In this document: positions 42,745 through 54,229 of the stretch, in pieces
Layout: each line of letters starts with the position of its first letter
Numbering within the stretch: the stretch's first letter is position 1
DNA from: Metellina segmentata
Lineage: Eukaryota > Arthropoda > Arachnida > Araneae > Tetragnathidae
NCBI GenBank assembly: GCA_947359465.1
Contig: OX375872.1
Coordinates: 18,584,018 to 18,648,017, forward strand
Direction of reading: 5' to 3'
DNA length: 64,000 nt
Notes under the pieces: generated by a model
Told to the model about the DNA's origin: nothing
Databases searched by the model: none
Seen by the model: only the letters and a program-made list of their open reading frames with translations
Translations under genes and position numbers: made by a program

Positions 42745-43090
42745 CCCTCATAGTGGTTGTCTCGACAAGGCATTTGGTCATTAGCAAAACTGATTTTGAT
42801 GTATCTCGTAACTAGAAGAAAGCTGGAAATATCTTTATGAACGAGGTATTCAATATTAAAACTGACCAGATCTTGATGGACTAGGTATATTGTCATTGGA
42901 AGAAATCGGACTAGATTTTGATGGGCGAGAAGAAATTAGAAGAAATCTGTCCAGATCGGGATGGACGAGGATTCCTGTCATAATAAAACTGACCAGGTCT
43001 TGATGGACGTGATAAATAGTCACAAGAAAACTGACCAGATCTCTTCATTAATAAAAATATATCAGATCTGGACAGACCAGTTATTCCGTT
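42745..43090. mobile_element. Palindrome-array MITE copy 13
   Basis: TTAA at 42741-42744, then CCCTCATAGTGGTTGTCTCG and 'acaaggcatttggtcattag'. Spacers such as 'ctgaccagatcttgatgga' recur every ~40-45 bp, but the palindromes are heavily eroded. The right end near 43090 is undefined. Confidence 0.6.
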
Positions 43091-43270
43091 GATACCGACT
43101 CACTACTAACCGGATCTGTCGCGTCTTCACGCGATTGTTCCCGTTCAGTGTCGGTGTCTTCCGTTGAGTTCCGGAGTGGAAATGACCGCATGGACAACTT
43201 GTTTTGTGGCATGTATTCCGCAAGTGCCGCAGATTGAGTGGCGGTTCAGTAGTTAACTTGGTAATGGTAA

Positions 43271-43545
43271 TTAATCAACGCAGCAACGCAACGGGCCTTT
43301 GTCGACGTCGGAAATCAATTCCCATGAGAAAGATCACTGTACAACACCACGTAATTTTGAACCACGGTCAGATGACGAGGTCACACCTGAGCTGGCACTC
43401 CACTCTCCAAACTTCTACACCATGCACACGTGAGATTATTAGAGACCACGACATATTTAACACGCACCAGCCCCCTTTGTAGATGCCGGTGTTTTGTTCG
43501 ATTCAAACTCGCAACCCTCCGGTTGCTAATCCGTTATCTTCCGCG
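43271..43545 (-). mobile_element. SINE S1, antisense arm
   Basis: 'gcagcaacgcaacgggcc', 'aatttt gaaccacggtcagatg' with 'acgaggtcacacctgagctg', 'aacttctacaccatgcac' and 'ttcaaactcgcaaccctcc' (inverse B-box region) followed by 'ggttgctaatccgttatct' give the full body and head in reverse. Confidence 0.8.
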
Positions 43546-43618
43546 GCCCGATTAACTTAGCATAACTAATTGAACTCTCTTGCAGAAGTGATTACGAGAG
43601 CATCCACGCGGGGATCGA

Positions 43619-43930
43619 GCCGTGTTAACCCAGTTGGAAAAGCAACGAATTACCAATCGGATAGTTGTGAGTTCGAAATTCAGTACAGTCAAAGACCACC
43701 GTGTACACAGGGGCTAGTGCACCTTAAATCTGTCATGGCCTCGGATGTTCTCACGTTGTCATGGCATGGAGGTTTGGATAGTCGGGTTGCAGCTCAGAAG
43801 ATACCTCGCCATCTGGCTGTGGTTCATAATTACCTGGCATTGTCCTCGGATCTTTCCTTTAGGGATTGATCCAGGACCGTTGCATAGCCCGTTGTATTGC
43901 TTCAGTGCGACGTTAATTTATCATCGTTAC
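43619..43930 (+). mobile_element. SINE S1, sense arm
   Basis: Head 'gccgtgttaacccagttgg' (A box) and 'gatagttgtgagttcgaaat' (B box, close to GGTTCGAAT). Body through 'gtgcaccttaaatctgtc', 'ctggctgtggttcataatta', 'cctcggatctttcctttag' and 'gttgtattgcttcagtgcg', ending 'acgttaatttatcatcg'. The usual CCTACCTACC tail is missing, replaced by the shared flank. Confidence 0.8.
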
Positions 43931-44004
43931 CAAGTTAATCAATGAACCGCCACTCAATCTTCGGCACTTGTGGAATACATCCTACGAAAGCAGTCGTGGG
44001 GAAG

Positions 44005-44203
44005 AGCACAGTGGCTGGTGCACGTTAGTAACTGTCGTGGCCTCAAATGACCTTACGTTGGCGTAGTTTGGAGTGCTAGCTCAGGTGTTGTCCTAGTCAT
44101 CTGAAAGTGGTTCAAAATTACGAGGCATTGTCCTTGGATCTTTCCATTGGGGTCTGATGGTGTGCTGCTCACGTGTGACATTAATTTCTACCTACCTACC
44201 ACG
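44005..44203 (+). mobile_element. SINE S1, 5'-truncated
   Basis: 'gctggtgcacgttagtaact', 'ctaccttagtcatctg'-type body, 'gtggttcaaaattacgaggc', 'attgtccttggatctttcc' and the CTACCTACCTACC tail at the end. It lies directly right of the inverted SINE pair, making this a three-SINE cluster. Confidence 0.75.
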
Positions 44204-44535
44204 TTTGGCTCAAATGACCAGACAGAAAAATGACCAGACAGAATCTGTAGAACAATTCAATTAATACTGCTCCCTAGGAATATGTTTCAAACTTCGGTAT
44301 CTTTGATTCTATCTGGTCTTCTTAAGACCACACCTGGAAAGGCACAGTTAATCATTCATCTAGCTATTATGATTTAAATGTACCGTCTTTCTCAATTCCT
44401 GTGCCAGGGGAGTGTTCCCGTAAAAATGGGAATGATATATTCCTCTTAAAATGCCATGTCTGTTATACGTGGGGGGGGGGAGCAAATTAAATATGCAATA
44501 GCCTTAAATATCTTCACAATGAGGGGGGGGTATTA

Positions 44536-45320
44536 CTATTGCTTCTCTCCTTGCAATATAATCATTTGGAAAGATTTTGTGAGATTATATTGCTCGTTTC
44601 TTAGAATAGAATCCCATAAAGATTTTATTGCTATATATTTTATAATAGAATCCCTTGAAAATATTATGTTATTACTCATTTCCTAGAATATAATCCTTCG
44701 AAAAGATTCTGTATTTTTTTTTCTTTATTATAGAATCATTTAGAAAGATTATATTGCTCATTTGCTTAGAATGCATTCGTTTGGATAATGTTTTCTCCTC
44801 TCCAAGGGATTCTATTACTAGAATTGCTCCTCTCCTTGCAATATAATCATTTGGAAAGATTTTGTGAGATTATATTGCTCGTTTCTTAGAATAGAATCCC
44901 ATAAAGATTTTATTGCTATATATTTATAATAGAATCCCTTGAAAATATTATGTTATTACTCATTTCTTAGAATATAATCCTTCGAAAAGATTCTGTATTT
45001 TTTTCTTTATTATAGAATCATTTAGAAAGATTATATTGCTCATTTGCTTAGAATGCATTCGTTTGGAAAATTTTTTCTCCTCTTCAAGGGATTCTATTAC
45101 TAGAATAGAATTTATATTCTATGAAAGAAAAATCGAAATATTCTATTCTAAAATAGAATTCCCTATTATTGAAATATATTGTTTTTCATTCTTTCCCTTG
45201 CAATAGAATCACTTGAAACTTTATCTTACTATTTTCCTTACAATTGAACTCTTGTAAAGATTCCATTACTCATTTCTTTACAATAGAATCGCTTGATAAC
45301 ATTCTGTTGCTCCTTTTCAC
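44536..45320. repeat. Minisatellite B, block with a 284-bp near-exact duplication
   Basis: Units of ~38-47 bp such as 'ttagaatagaatcc.ataaag' and 'attttattgct' fill the block. The segment starting at 44541 ('ctctccttgcaatataatc', 'atttggaaagattttgtgag') recurs at 44825 almost unchanged to about 45100, so seven units were duplicated together in a recent event. Later units include 'ttgcaatagaatcacttgaa' and 'ttacaatagaatcgcttga'. Confidence 0.85.
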
Positions 45321-45939
45321 GTTAATAAACAGAACAAATCTGAATAGGATCGTATGTCTTCCTAACAAATTTAATTTCCACGAATCGAGGGTAGTGATTG
45401 CTGAAGTCTGAATTGCTGTTTAAATCGAGCGAAATATGATAGGGGTCCCACTTTAAAGTGACATCCTATACTCTCAATTGAAGTAATTGGACCGGGAGAT
45501 GGGAGAATGAGAACCAACCGTTGAAAAGTAATAAGTTCACGTGCAGAACAAAAAACTGACTTAATATCGAGAAACAATTAATGTTATTGCCCGTGGAAAT
45601 GAAAGTAAACTTTCGTGTGCCTAGATTAATGGCGTCCTAAATATCGGGTCTTGTTCTGGATCCCTCCCGATCAATTAACAATTATTGGACTTGTCTTTTG
45701 AGTGCAGCGCTGAACATTATGTTCCCTTTAGTATTGCTTCGATCGGGTTATTATTTGAAGATGTCTCTGGCCTGGTGATGAAAAATGTTGCTCCTGGAAA
45801 GTGAAGGGGTCATTATTTCATGCGGAATGTTTTTCGTTTTTATTCACCTGCCGGACAATTAATCTTGGCTGGTAAAAATGATGTCGGTAAGAAGCGATTT
45901 TGGTTGCATAGCTTAATTAAAACTTCAGTTATCACTGTG
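45321..45939. other. Non-coding, possibly single-copy DNA
   Basis: No repeat and no gene recognised. The minus-strand 68-residue frame at 45371-45577 lacks motifs. Confidence 0.35.
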
Positions 45940-46490
45940 AAGAGTTAATGGCTGAAGGAATGGGCTCATTGTGAAGGGTTGGTTCTTAGAGTACCAGATA
46001 TGGCGTTGATGCTGTAAGGCAAGACACTGTCATTGAATTGATCGTTATATTTAGTTTTTGACATGGTGGATTGTTTGATTAATGGATGAAGAAATAGACT
46101 CACTTTGACCAGTTGGTTTTTCTAATACCAGATATGGAGTTGATACGCTAAGACAGGAGATTTTCATTGTGTTGATTAGTAGATTTATGTTTGACATGAT
46201 AAATTAATGATTGAAATTATGTATTCATGTTGAAGAGTTTATTTTTGACAGTCTTCATTTAGTACCAAATATATCGTTGATATACCGCTAAGAAAGGGTA
46301 TTTTCACTGTGCTGAGCAGCACATTGATATTTCACATGATGTATTGCTGGGTTAATGGTTAAAGAAAGAGAGTATTTGTGAAGGTTGATACACTAAGACG
46401 AGACATTTTCATTGAGGTGTCAGTACATTTATATTTGACAGGACATATTGTTTGATTAATGGTGTTGAAGGAATGGATTCGTTGAGTATA
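45940..46490. repeat. Tandem repeat, ~4-5 copies of ~120-140 bp
   Basis: Copies share 'tgattaatgg.tgaagaaat', 'taccagatatgg.gttgata', 'gctaagacaggagattttca' and 'ttgtgttgatcagtacattt'. They begin near 45945, 46080, 46205, 46345 and 46455. Non-coding. Confidence 0.75.
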
Positions 46491-46949
46491 ATTAAAATAC
46501 TTTATGCGCTAGAATCCATATATAAAGCGATTATGTCACGAAGTACTGTTAAAATCCCAGTAAAACTTTTCACTCAGCTGATGAAATCAACTGATAAAAT
46601 ATAACCACAGTAATGTGATATTGCAGTCAGTATTACAAAACACATTACTCCCATTAGTCTTCTATATAGTGCCATAAGCAAATCCATCTAAGCATTAGAG
46701 GTACATAGAATGATCAGGGCACCTATATTACATGTAATATAGCCTTGTTTTGAGAACATTATGATGCTAGTGTTCCAAGCAAACTACTCGCAAAATGATT
46801 TATCGAAATTTAAAGCATAACTCAAATCAATTACTTATCCACTTCGCGCAAGCGTGCGAATTATCACAATTTTCTCTGAGGAGTACGCATGTATGATTCA
46901 ACCTTACGAACAGCATACTTCCCTGTATGACTTTAAACCAATGTTGACC

Positions 46950-47100
46950 TTCTTGACTAATAAAATCTTTCCATAGGATTCTATTCCAAGAAAACGAGCA
47001 GTAAAATGTTTCCAGAGCTACATTCTACAGAATGGGACAATAGAATCTTTCCAAGTAATAGTATTCTTAGGAAAGGACCAAATATCTCTTAAGGATAAAA
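46950..47100. repeat. Minisatellite B, short block
   Basis: 'aataaaatctttccatagga' and 'ttctattccaagaaaacgag', then 'aatagaatctttccaagtaa' match the inverse orientation of the dispersed unit. Confidence 0.65.
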
Positions 47101-47212
47101 TAATCCATGGATTTTTCAACCTTAAGAAATATTCCATTGGACTTGAAGAGTGTGTTGAGGACAAAAAGCAACACCCCACTAGTCGGAAAAATCGCTAAGC
47201 CTAGAGGGTTAA

Positions 47213-47436
47213 CCCTTCTGGTGGTTGACTCGACGAGGTATCTCGTCATTAGCAAAACAGAATATATCTTGATGGACGAGAAATCTCGTCACTTGCAAAA
47301 CTGACCAAATAAAACATTGGCACTATCTTGAAGACGAGATAACTCGTCTTTAGAAAAATTGGTCAGATCGTGATGACGAGAAACTACGTCATTAGCAAAA
47401 TTGGTCAGATCTTGACAAGATACCTCAGCAAAAATT
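47213..47436. mobile_element. Palindrome-array MITE copy 14
   Basis: TTAA at 47209-47212 followed by CCCTTCTGGTGGTTGACTCG and 'acgaggtatctcgtcattag'. Units 'ggacgagaaatctcgtcac' and 'gacgagataactcgtcttta' follow. The bases before the TTAA read CTAGAGGG, so a GGG-TTAA-CCC junction is formed with what may be another element's end. The right terminus near 47436 is uncertain. Confidence 0.7.
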
Positions 47437-49245
47437 CCAATCAGGACAACCAGAAAAGCATCGAAATGTATGTATGTTCAATTGAATTAAATTTAAGCGA
47501 GACATCAAGGTGACATAATGGCTCTTATCAGAACGAAAACCAAAAGGAAACGGGAGAGATGTGTGAATTATTGCTTAGAACGGGCATGCAGTAATAATGT
47601 TAACACTGGAAAAGTAAGATATTTCAGGGATCACTGAGGTAATGAATTATTCCACTTCCAATCCGATTTCCCATGAGAAGGTAAAAGATTAAAAGGTTTA
47701 AGTCTGTTAAATTGCTAATGATGATTGATTATGTATAAGGCTGTTTAATAATGTGTAGAAACTAAGAATATATAAGGGGAATTAAAGCAGCTCTGAATCT
47801 TCTCTTCAATGAGCAAGTTTAAATGCAAAGTAGTAAGTACCAATTGACAAATTAATATATAGCTTCAGGGAGGAATTATAATGTTTTATGCACATTTTGC
47901 CCTCGGTATATGGGAATTCCTCACACAAAATAAAAGTTGAAATGATATTTAAAGTGGAATCCAACTTTTAGTTGTAAGTTCTTTGTATAGTGTTATATAT
48001 CATCAACACAAGCGTAAAACACACTAAATAAAAGTTGTTTTCAAATATATTTTGTTTAGTTTTCATAGACATAGACCATAATGTGATCTTTGGACTCGTG
48101 TTAATGTGTGTTCACTACGTACTTTTTTGCATATAGGGAAGATTTCTTCTTGAGAAACAAACTAGATCTAAACGTACAAAATTAACAAATGTAAAACTAT
48201 TACAGATAATTTCAGGAAAAAAAATTAAAATACACATAAAAATTTAAAAAAAAAAAAGAAATTTTAAATGTAGCAAGAAAATGTTTTTAAGATATTTTCT
48301 TACTATTTAAAATTTTATACTTTCCTTTTCCTCTTGGAATTATATTGATTACCATGCCATGTCTACAGCTTCAGCGCGCTTGCACGGTTTAGTCTTCTGG
48401 TTGATTACACCCAGGTTGTTTAATTTCTTTGCTTTTTAAATGTTTTGCGTGTCAAAAAGTTAGCGCTCTCTTTATCAAGCTTCCAGGAATCCTTCTGGTT
48501 TAATAGCAAACGTACTTCGTTACACAATCCCACACAAATGTTGAATTTAAAAGTTGAAAAGGCCGGATAATTTGCAGTTAATTCATTTAAATAAGTATGT
48601 TCTCGTCAAACAAAGCGAAAACGCACTCCCACATCCCCTTTCACAGATTAAGTGCTGCTATTTAACATCCGATCCCGGGTAAAACCGTAATTAAATAGCC
48701 TCCATAAACAAATGAGTCTAAATAATCAAAAACAGAACATCTGCTTTGAATTAAGCCACCGTAAAAAAGCAGCGTGAAATAAATACAGGTTTATTTGGCT
48801 ATAACCAACTGGTTTTGTTTGGTGAAACATAGAGCCTCCTTACTTTCTACACCCTGCGCTTTCCTTTTAAAAATGATTCGAGCACCGTTCTTGTTCCAAC
48901 AATTACATGTTGAGTGAAGTGAGAAAACTGCATTCCTTTTATAAGGAGCTCATAAATTATTCATCTTCCCACATAGGGGAAGTGAAGAATAAGGACGTTA
49001 ATTAACCTTCCGAGTGCTCTCAGCGTATTCATCATTGAATAATTTTTACTCTTTTCTCGCAGACTCGAGTTTTTCGGAACTATTGCTCTGAGTTGAATTA
49101 TTCGGGCGTTTTGACGCATTTACACCTAGGTTCTGACTGCCGCGTTACAGGAGTGTTTTTGAAGGATGACAAAGGATGAAAGAACCGATAGCTGTTGTCT
49201 GGTTGTGCTGTTTTTATGTCCAACCTGTCTCAATTGCTTTTTGTC
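47437..49245. other. Non-coding interval without recognised features
   Basis: No gene, tandem array or transposon terminus recognised. 48600-49150 appears less biased and could be single-copy host DNA. Confidence 0.4.
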
Positions 49246-49249
49246 TTAA

Positions 49250-49285
49250 CCCTCCCAGTGGTTTATTTTTTCGTCGAAAATCGCC
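49250..49285. mobile_element. Palindrome-array MITE, left-end fragment
   Basis: TTAA (49246-49249) plus CCCTCCCAGTGGTTTATT and 'tttcgtcgaaaatcg'. Only the terminus is recognisable. Confidence 0.5.
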
Positions 49286-50289
49286 TGCTGATGGCAAGCC
49301 TCTGATAAGAAACCTTCCTGCTTGAGTCTTCATCCTACAGAGGATTCGCCGCGATATGCTAAAAGGTTCAATTGGCAAGGGTGATCACGTTGCGTGTCCA
49401 CGACGATCACACGATTTATAATGTACTGATTTCTTCACTGGTATAATTAAAAGGCATCGTGTACAAGACATCATTGACACCAAAGCTGACTTATCGGAAG
49501 AATCGCCGTCTCGGCTGCTAGTGTTCGTGAATGGTAAGGCATTTTTGAGTATGGACGGTACTTTTTGCATGTACGCTGAATGGCGTGCATTAGTTGGTAA
49601 CTGCAACGGCTTAAAGTTCATATAGTGGAATTGTTAGAGCTCAACTACTATCAAACTAAAATGTGAGTTCATAGAAAGAATATTCCCATACTTGCTATTT
49701 TTTCATTTCTATACATCAGTGTACCTATTTCGTGTATATTTTAGTGTCTCTTGTGGACACTTCTCCTCGAGAATATTTATTGATTTTATTTTCTTTCCTC
49801 ACCTTAACCTTCTGAGCTTCACGAGATTTCCTAGTACTGTAATATTTCTTCCATACAATAGAATATTTCCTTAGAATAGAATATTTACTTATAATATAAT
49901 ATTTTAGTAAGATTCGGTTGACACAAAGGATCAATCAACTGCAAATAACAGACCATAACATCATAAGAAAACCGTTGAATAAAATTCACTTTTGGATATC
50001 CAATAAAAGTAATATCTGAAAGACCTATATCGTATAAATAATCAGAGATAATAAGAAACGCCCGATGATTTTCTATCAAAACCTTTGGTGACATTCGATC
50101 ATTATTACCAGATTAGTGTCAGTGATAATTTATCAAACAAATAACAGTACTAATCTATTGTCAGCTTCGATGGTACTCGCCGTACAAGTTTCCTGTAGAT
50201 ATTTCCACTGAAATAATGTCCTTAAAAGTTAAACATATTTTTTTTTAACGGCGAACACTTGGTCACTGATCATTCGCCACTAAAAGGCC
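49286..50289. other. Non-coding interval with a short minisatellite B remnant
   Basis: 49840-49915 holds three units of the type 'caatagaatatttccttag'. The minus-strand frame at 49385-49621 lacks motifs. Nothing else recognised. Confidence 0.4.
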
Positions 50290-50455
50290 ATATGTAGATA
50301 TGGCGGTAGTGCCAAGGGGCACCCAGTGGGTAGCCACACTACCCCTAACTAAGGACATAACCATTTTACGTCCATGTCCTGACCCCGGATTCGAACCAGA
50401 ACCTTACGATCCAGAGGCAAACACCTTAACCACTAGACCGGTTGGTCGACAAAGT
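50290..50455 (-). mobile_element. SINE S3, antisense, with tRNA-like head
   Basis: The inverse reads 'accaaccggtctagtggtta' plus 'aggtgtttgcctctggatc' and 'ctggttcgaatccggggtc', giving a clear A box (TCTAGTGGTTAAGGTG) and an exact B box (GGTTCGAATCC). This head resembles that of S2 (29700-29997), but the downstream part ('ggacatggacgtaaaatgg', 'ttaggggtagtgtggctacc') is unrelated to the S1/S2 body. Confidence 0.75.
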
Positions 50456-51111
50456 GAAATATACATATATCTTACCATGTATTTCTTTGGCTATTAAAAT
50501 GCACGTTTTGTGTAAAGCTAAATATAAGTGATGGTGGTGTTTCCATGTCAATGCCCTTTTCCTGTACGTATTCTGGAGGTGAAGTCAGTTTGTTGTTTTG
50601 CTAAAACGATTTCAGCACTTCGTTAATGAAAATTTCAAAGAATAAATTCCGTATTGATATATGATAATTGATCGCCAGCAACAGTTGTTTCTGCGCAAAT
50701 TAATAGTTGAAGGAAAAATTATTTCTCAATAGAATGGGATTTTTCGTTTATCAGCATGTGATTGTCATCTATTAGCACGTTATTTTCGTTTATTAGCATG
50801 CGATTTTCGTCTATTGGCATGTGATTGTTATCTATGACTTGTCATGAGCTCTGTCATCAAATAATGTCAGTATAAAACAGAATGCGTTAATAATACGAAC
50901 AGTAAATAATTATGGCTCCAGAAAAACTTCCGCCATCTCTACATTTAGGCGGACGAAAAACACCTCTTATACATAATTACTTATTACTTAGCAACTCAGG
51001 GTATTTTTAGTAATTCTTATGATTTCATCCTTAAAACCCCTGTAGAAACTAACATCGCGAATTCCCGCCTATGATTTACCAGTAATTGGAATGCCCTGTT
51101 TACTTTCAAAG

Positions 51112-51458
51112 GGAGTCGGTAGCCCAATTGGAAGATCATCGAATTAGCAACCGAAAGGCTGCTAGTTCAAAACTCGGGCCAGCCAAAGACCGTTGTGTAC
51201 GCGGGGGCTGGTGTACGTTTAATCTGTCGGTCCTCACGTTGATGTGGTGTTCCAGCTCATGTGTTCACGTTGGTGTGTTGTCTAAGTTTGGGGAGTGGGG
51301 TGCCAGATCAGGTGTTGCCTCATCATCTGGCCGTGGTTCAATATTACATGCTGTCCACGGATCTTTGGGAAACCTCTTGGATTATTGTTCCCAGACGGTC
51401 GTCAATAACACGTTGTGTTGCTCCAGTTTTACGTTAGGTAAAATACCTACCTACCTAC
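51112..51458 (+). mobile_element. SINE S1, complete with TACC tail
   Basis: Head 'gtcggtagcccaattgg' (A box) and 'ggctgctagttcaaaactc' (B-box region), body 'gtgtacgcgggggctggtg', 'tgtggtgttccagctca' with a partial internal duplication of the 'tcacgttg.tgtggtgt' segment, 'cgtcaataacacgttgtgtt' and a CCTACCTACCTACC tail. Confidence 0.85.
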
Positions 51459-51599
51459 CAGCTCAGATGTTTCTCTTGTCATTTGACCGTGATTCAAAAT
51501 TACGAGATGTTCTCTTAGGTTATTTCCCCTAATGATGAATCCCGTACCGTCGATAGCCTGTTATGTTGCTCCAGGGAATTGTTAATTAACGTACTTACT
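51459..51599 (+). mobile_element. SINE S1, 5'-truncated, directly following a full copy
   Basis: Starts 'agctcagatgtttctcttg' within the body and ends 'ttgttaattaacgtacttac'. It sits immediately after the tail of the copy at 51112-51458, giving a head-to-tail SINE dimer. Confidence 0.75.
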
Positions 51600-51999
51600 T
51601 TCGAAATCTAATGTTAATATTAAATGTTGAGTGAAGTATAATCAGTAAATGAGAAAAAAGCCCAGCACTTCAGCAATTTATTTCTCAGTTCGGTGATTCA
51701 TAAAACGTTATCTATGTTTAAATATGTCGAGAAGCGTGCCTATAGGACGATTTTTATGCAAAAGTGTGAACATCAACAAAAAAAAAACCGGAATGAGAAG
51801 ATTGTGTTCCACTACACTCGCATAATACATTTCAAGATTACTTTTAAATGTATTTTAGCGCCGTTTTGGCAACCGTTTGGTGTTTAATCTAATTGGTGCT
51901 AAACTGTAAATTCGGAATTCCTTTTTTTGAATCATTACTGGCGTAGTGCTGAAATCACATTCGAAAAACAAGCCTTGCCGACTTCAGTAATACGAAACG

Positions 52000-53800
52000 T
52001 AAACAATTATCGCTGCAGAAAAACTACCGCCTACCTTTATCGTGACGGAAAATGATTCTTCTTAATAACTCTGGGTCTTTTTTATTATATTTTGGGATTG
52101 TAACGTTAAAAAACATGTAAACATTGATATGGATAATTTCCGTTAGCAATTTATCAGTAAAAAGAATGCTGGTAATTTAAAATCCTTAATGTATTAATAT
52201 AAACAAGTCGTGCGGAGTATTATGTAAGAGCTTACTGACATAAGAAGGTGAATCCGTAAGAAACCAATGTTGATAATTTCCGTCAGTAATTTACAAGACG
52301 AAAGCTGGTAATTTTCAAAAATGTTAATATAAAATATTTCGTATAGATATAATGTATGCGCTTACTAACATAAGAAAATAACCCAGTAAGAACCTATATG
52401 GTTTTCTTCTGTTAGTAATGTACCGGTAAGAATGTCTGGTAATTTTCAAACCCTAAAGCTAATATAAACAAGTCATGTAGAATATAATGTAAGCTTACTA
52501 ACATGATAATTAGGGCAACTTTTTTGTTGCAATAAAAATGGGAAAAGTTGCATTTATCATTCCTTAAAGTTGCATTTATGGGAATAAAGTTGCATTTATT
52601 TTTGATACACTTAAATCTAAAATAAATTATTCATAAAAAATGAAAAAATTAGAATTTACTGACAATTTTAGTGGTAGACGAAAGTATTATTATTCATAAT
52701 TAAATTCAAAAAAACTTTGACGTTGTTGAACGGCTGATCCTTGGCCAGTAATATCCATTGAAAAACTGAGCTCAACAGAGACAGATGTTACCTAATGTTG
52801 TTTGCAGCAGCAAATACCAACTAGGGGGAAATCATCTCGGGAAAGTGTAGCAATAACCGTCAGGCCATTATTTTTTCAAATCGTTTTTTTAAGATACGCT
52901 TTAAGGTTGCATAGATTTTCTTTTAAGTCCATCGATCTGTTATCTTCATTCGCCGTCTCGATGTTGCACTCTTTAATCCGATTTTTCTATGAGACGAATC
53001 AAACATTCGTAGCTGCTTTTAATTTTCAGCAAACGTTTGGCACCTCTGGGTGAACGAAGCTTTGCATTTCAATATTGTATGTATATATATACATTCGGAA
53101 ATATTACTTTACAAAATAGTTATTAAATAGTTGGCTTATTTAATTTTAAGCTAAATTTTAAAAAGTTGCAAGTGTTTGCATTTATGCAAAAAGTTGCATT
53201 TATGGAAAAAATTATATTTATGTTGCGGTTATAACTCACTTACAATACACACCATGTAGGAGGAATTTTAGTTTTAGCACTTTACATGCAGCGTAGAACG
53301 TGTGAAAAAAAAGTTGCATTTGTTGCAAAAAGTTGCCCTAATGATAATGTAAATCCGTAAAACATCAATATATGGATAGTTTCCGTCAGTAATTTACAAA
53401 TGAAGTAATTAGTAATGAACTGGTAAGAATGCCTGGTAATTTGTAAATCCTAATGTTAGTATAAAACATTCCGTGTGGAGCATAATGTAAGCATACTCTA
53501 ACATGAGAAAATAACTCCTTAAAAACTGACATGAATAATCTCCGTCAGTAATTTACCAACACGAAAGCTGGAAATTTTCAAACAATGATAGTAAAAAAAA
53601 TTTTGCGTTGAGTATAATTTAATATTTTTTTACGAAGAAAATAACCCGGCAAGATCCGAGATGGAGAACTTCCGTCAGTAATTAACCTGCAAGAGAATGC
53701 TAGTAATTTTAAAACCTCAATGTTAATACAAAACATGCCGTGTAGAGCATTATGTAAGCTTGCTTACATGAGAAAAAATAGTATTCCATCAATTGATTTT
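52000..53800. repeat. Tandem repeat, ~125-145 bp, interrupted by a hAT-like element
   Basis: The anchor 'gataatttccgtcagtaatt' recurs near 52131, 52272, 52405, 53373, 53535 and 53665, with shared 'gctggtaattttcaaa.cc', 'taatgttaatataaaac' and 'taatgtaagcttactaacat'. The element at 52511-53340 splits one unit. A longer relationship links 50880-51100 and 51615-51800 with 51975-52130 and 53770-53890. Confidence 0.8.
52511..53340. mobile_element. hAT-like non-autonomous transposon with exact 8-bp TSD
   Basis: ATGATAAT is duplicated at 52503-52510 and 53341-53348. The ends TAGGGCAACTTTTTTGTTGC and (inverse) TAGGGCAACTTTTTGCAACA are inverted repeats. Subterminal regions on both sides contain several copies of 'aaagttgcatttatg' in direct orientation, typical of transposase-binding repeats in hAT elements. 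No transposase domain: the 83-residue frame at 52802-53053 has no BED finger or RNase-H-like motif. The host tandem unit gives the empty site. Confidence 0.9.
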
Positions 53801-54229
53801 TATGTTCGGTGATTCAGAAAATGTTACCGCTGTCCATATTTGTACTCGCATAACGTGTCTTTAGAACGACTTCTATGCAAATGGGCGAATCATTACCATG
53901 CGGGGAATTGCTATTAAGATCGATGATTTGCATATCGACCGACGTCCGTTGCATATCACCCGGGACAAAGAGAGGGCATTTGTTTTTACGTTTCTGGCTA
54001 TCTGCAAGACAAATTATTCTTCCTGGAATCGGGATTTATTCTGAGTGCCGCTAAAAGTTCATAAACATTGTGATTTCCAATGAATGGCACTGGGACAGTG
54101 GTTCCCTAAGTGGGGTCCGTTGAATCCCAGCTTTCCACGACTGGATTTCAGTGTGTTCCGCGGAATGCATTCATAATTTCAATAGCGAAAATAGAGAAGT
54201 TTCCAGAACAAATATAATATATCTCTAGC
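53801..54229. other. Non-coding interval left of the CR1 element
   Basis: No repeat or gene recognised beyond the tail of the tandem array; possibly single-copy DNA. Confidence 0.35.

Larger units (their letters stand above)
43205..43990. repeat. Large imperfect inverted repeat containing two opposed SINEs
   Basis: 43205-43275 ('gtattccgcaagtgccgc', 'agattgagtggcggttca', 'gttaacttggtaatgg') is the inverse of 43925-43980 ('gttaccaagttaatcaatg', 'aaccgccactcaatcttcg', 'gcacttgtggaatac'). Inside lie an antisense SINE (43271-43545) and a sense SINE (43619-43930). The flank is part of the inverted structure, so this is an inverted duplication of a SINE plus neighbouring DNA. Confidence 0.8.

Noticed and set aside
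43204..43869. Plus-strand ORFs of 92 and 99 residues
   Set aside because: They translate the two SINE arms of the inverted duplication.
50390..50455. Functional tRNA gene on the minus strand
   Set aside because: The B box is exact, but the acceptor stem does not pair and a SINE-like tail follows; better read as the S3 SINE head.
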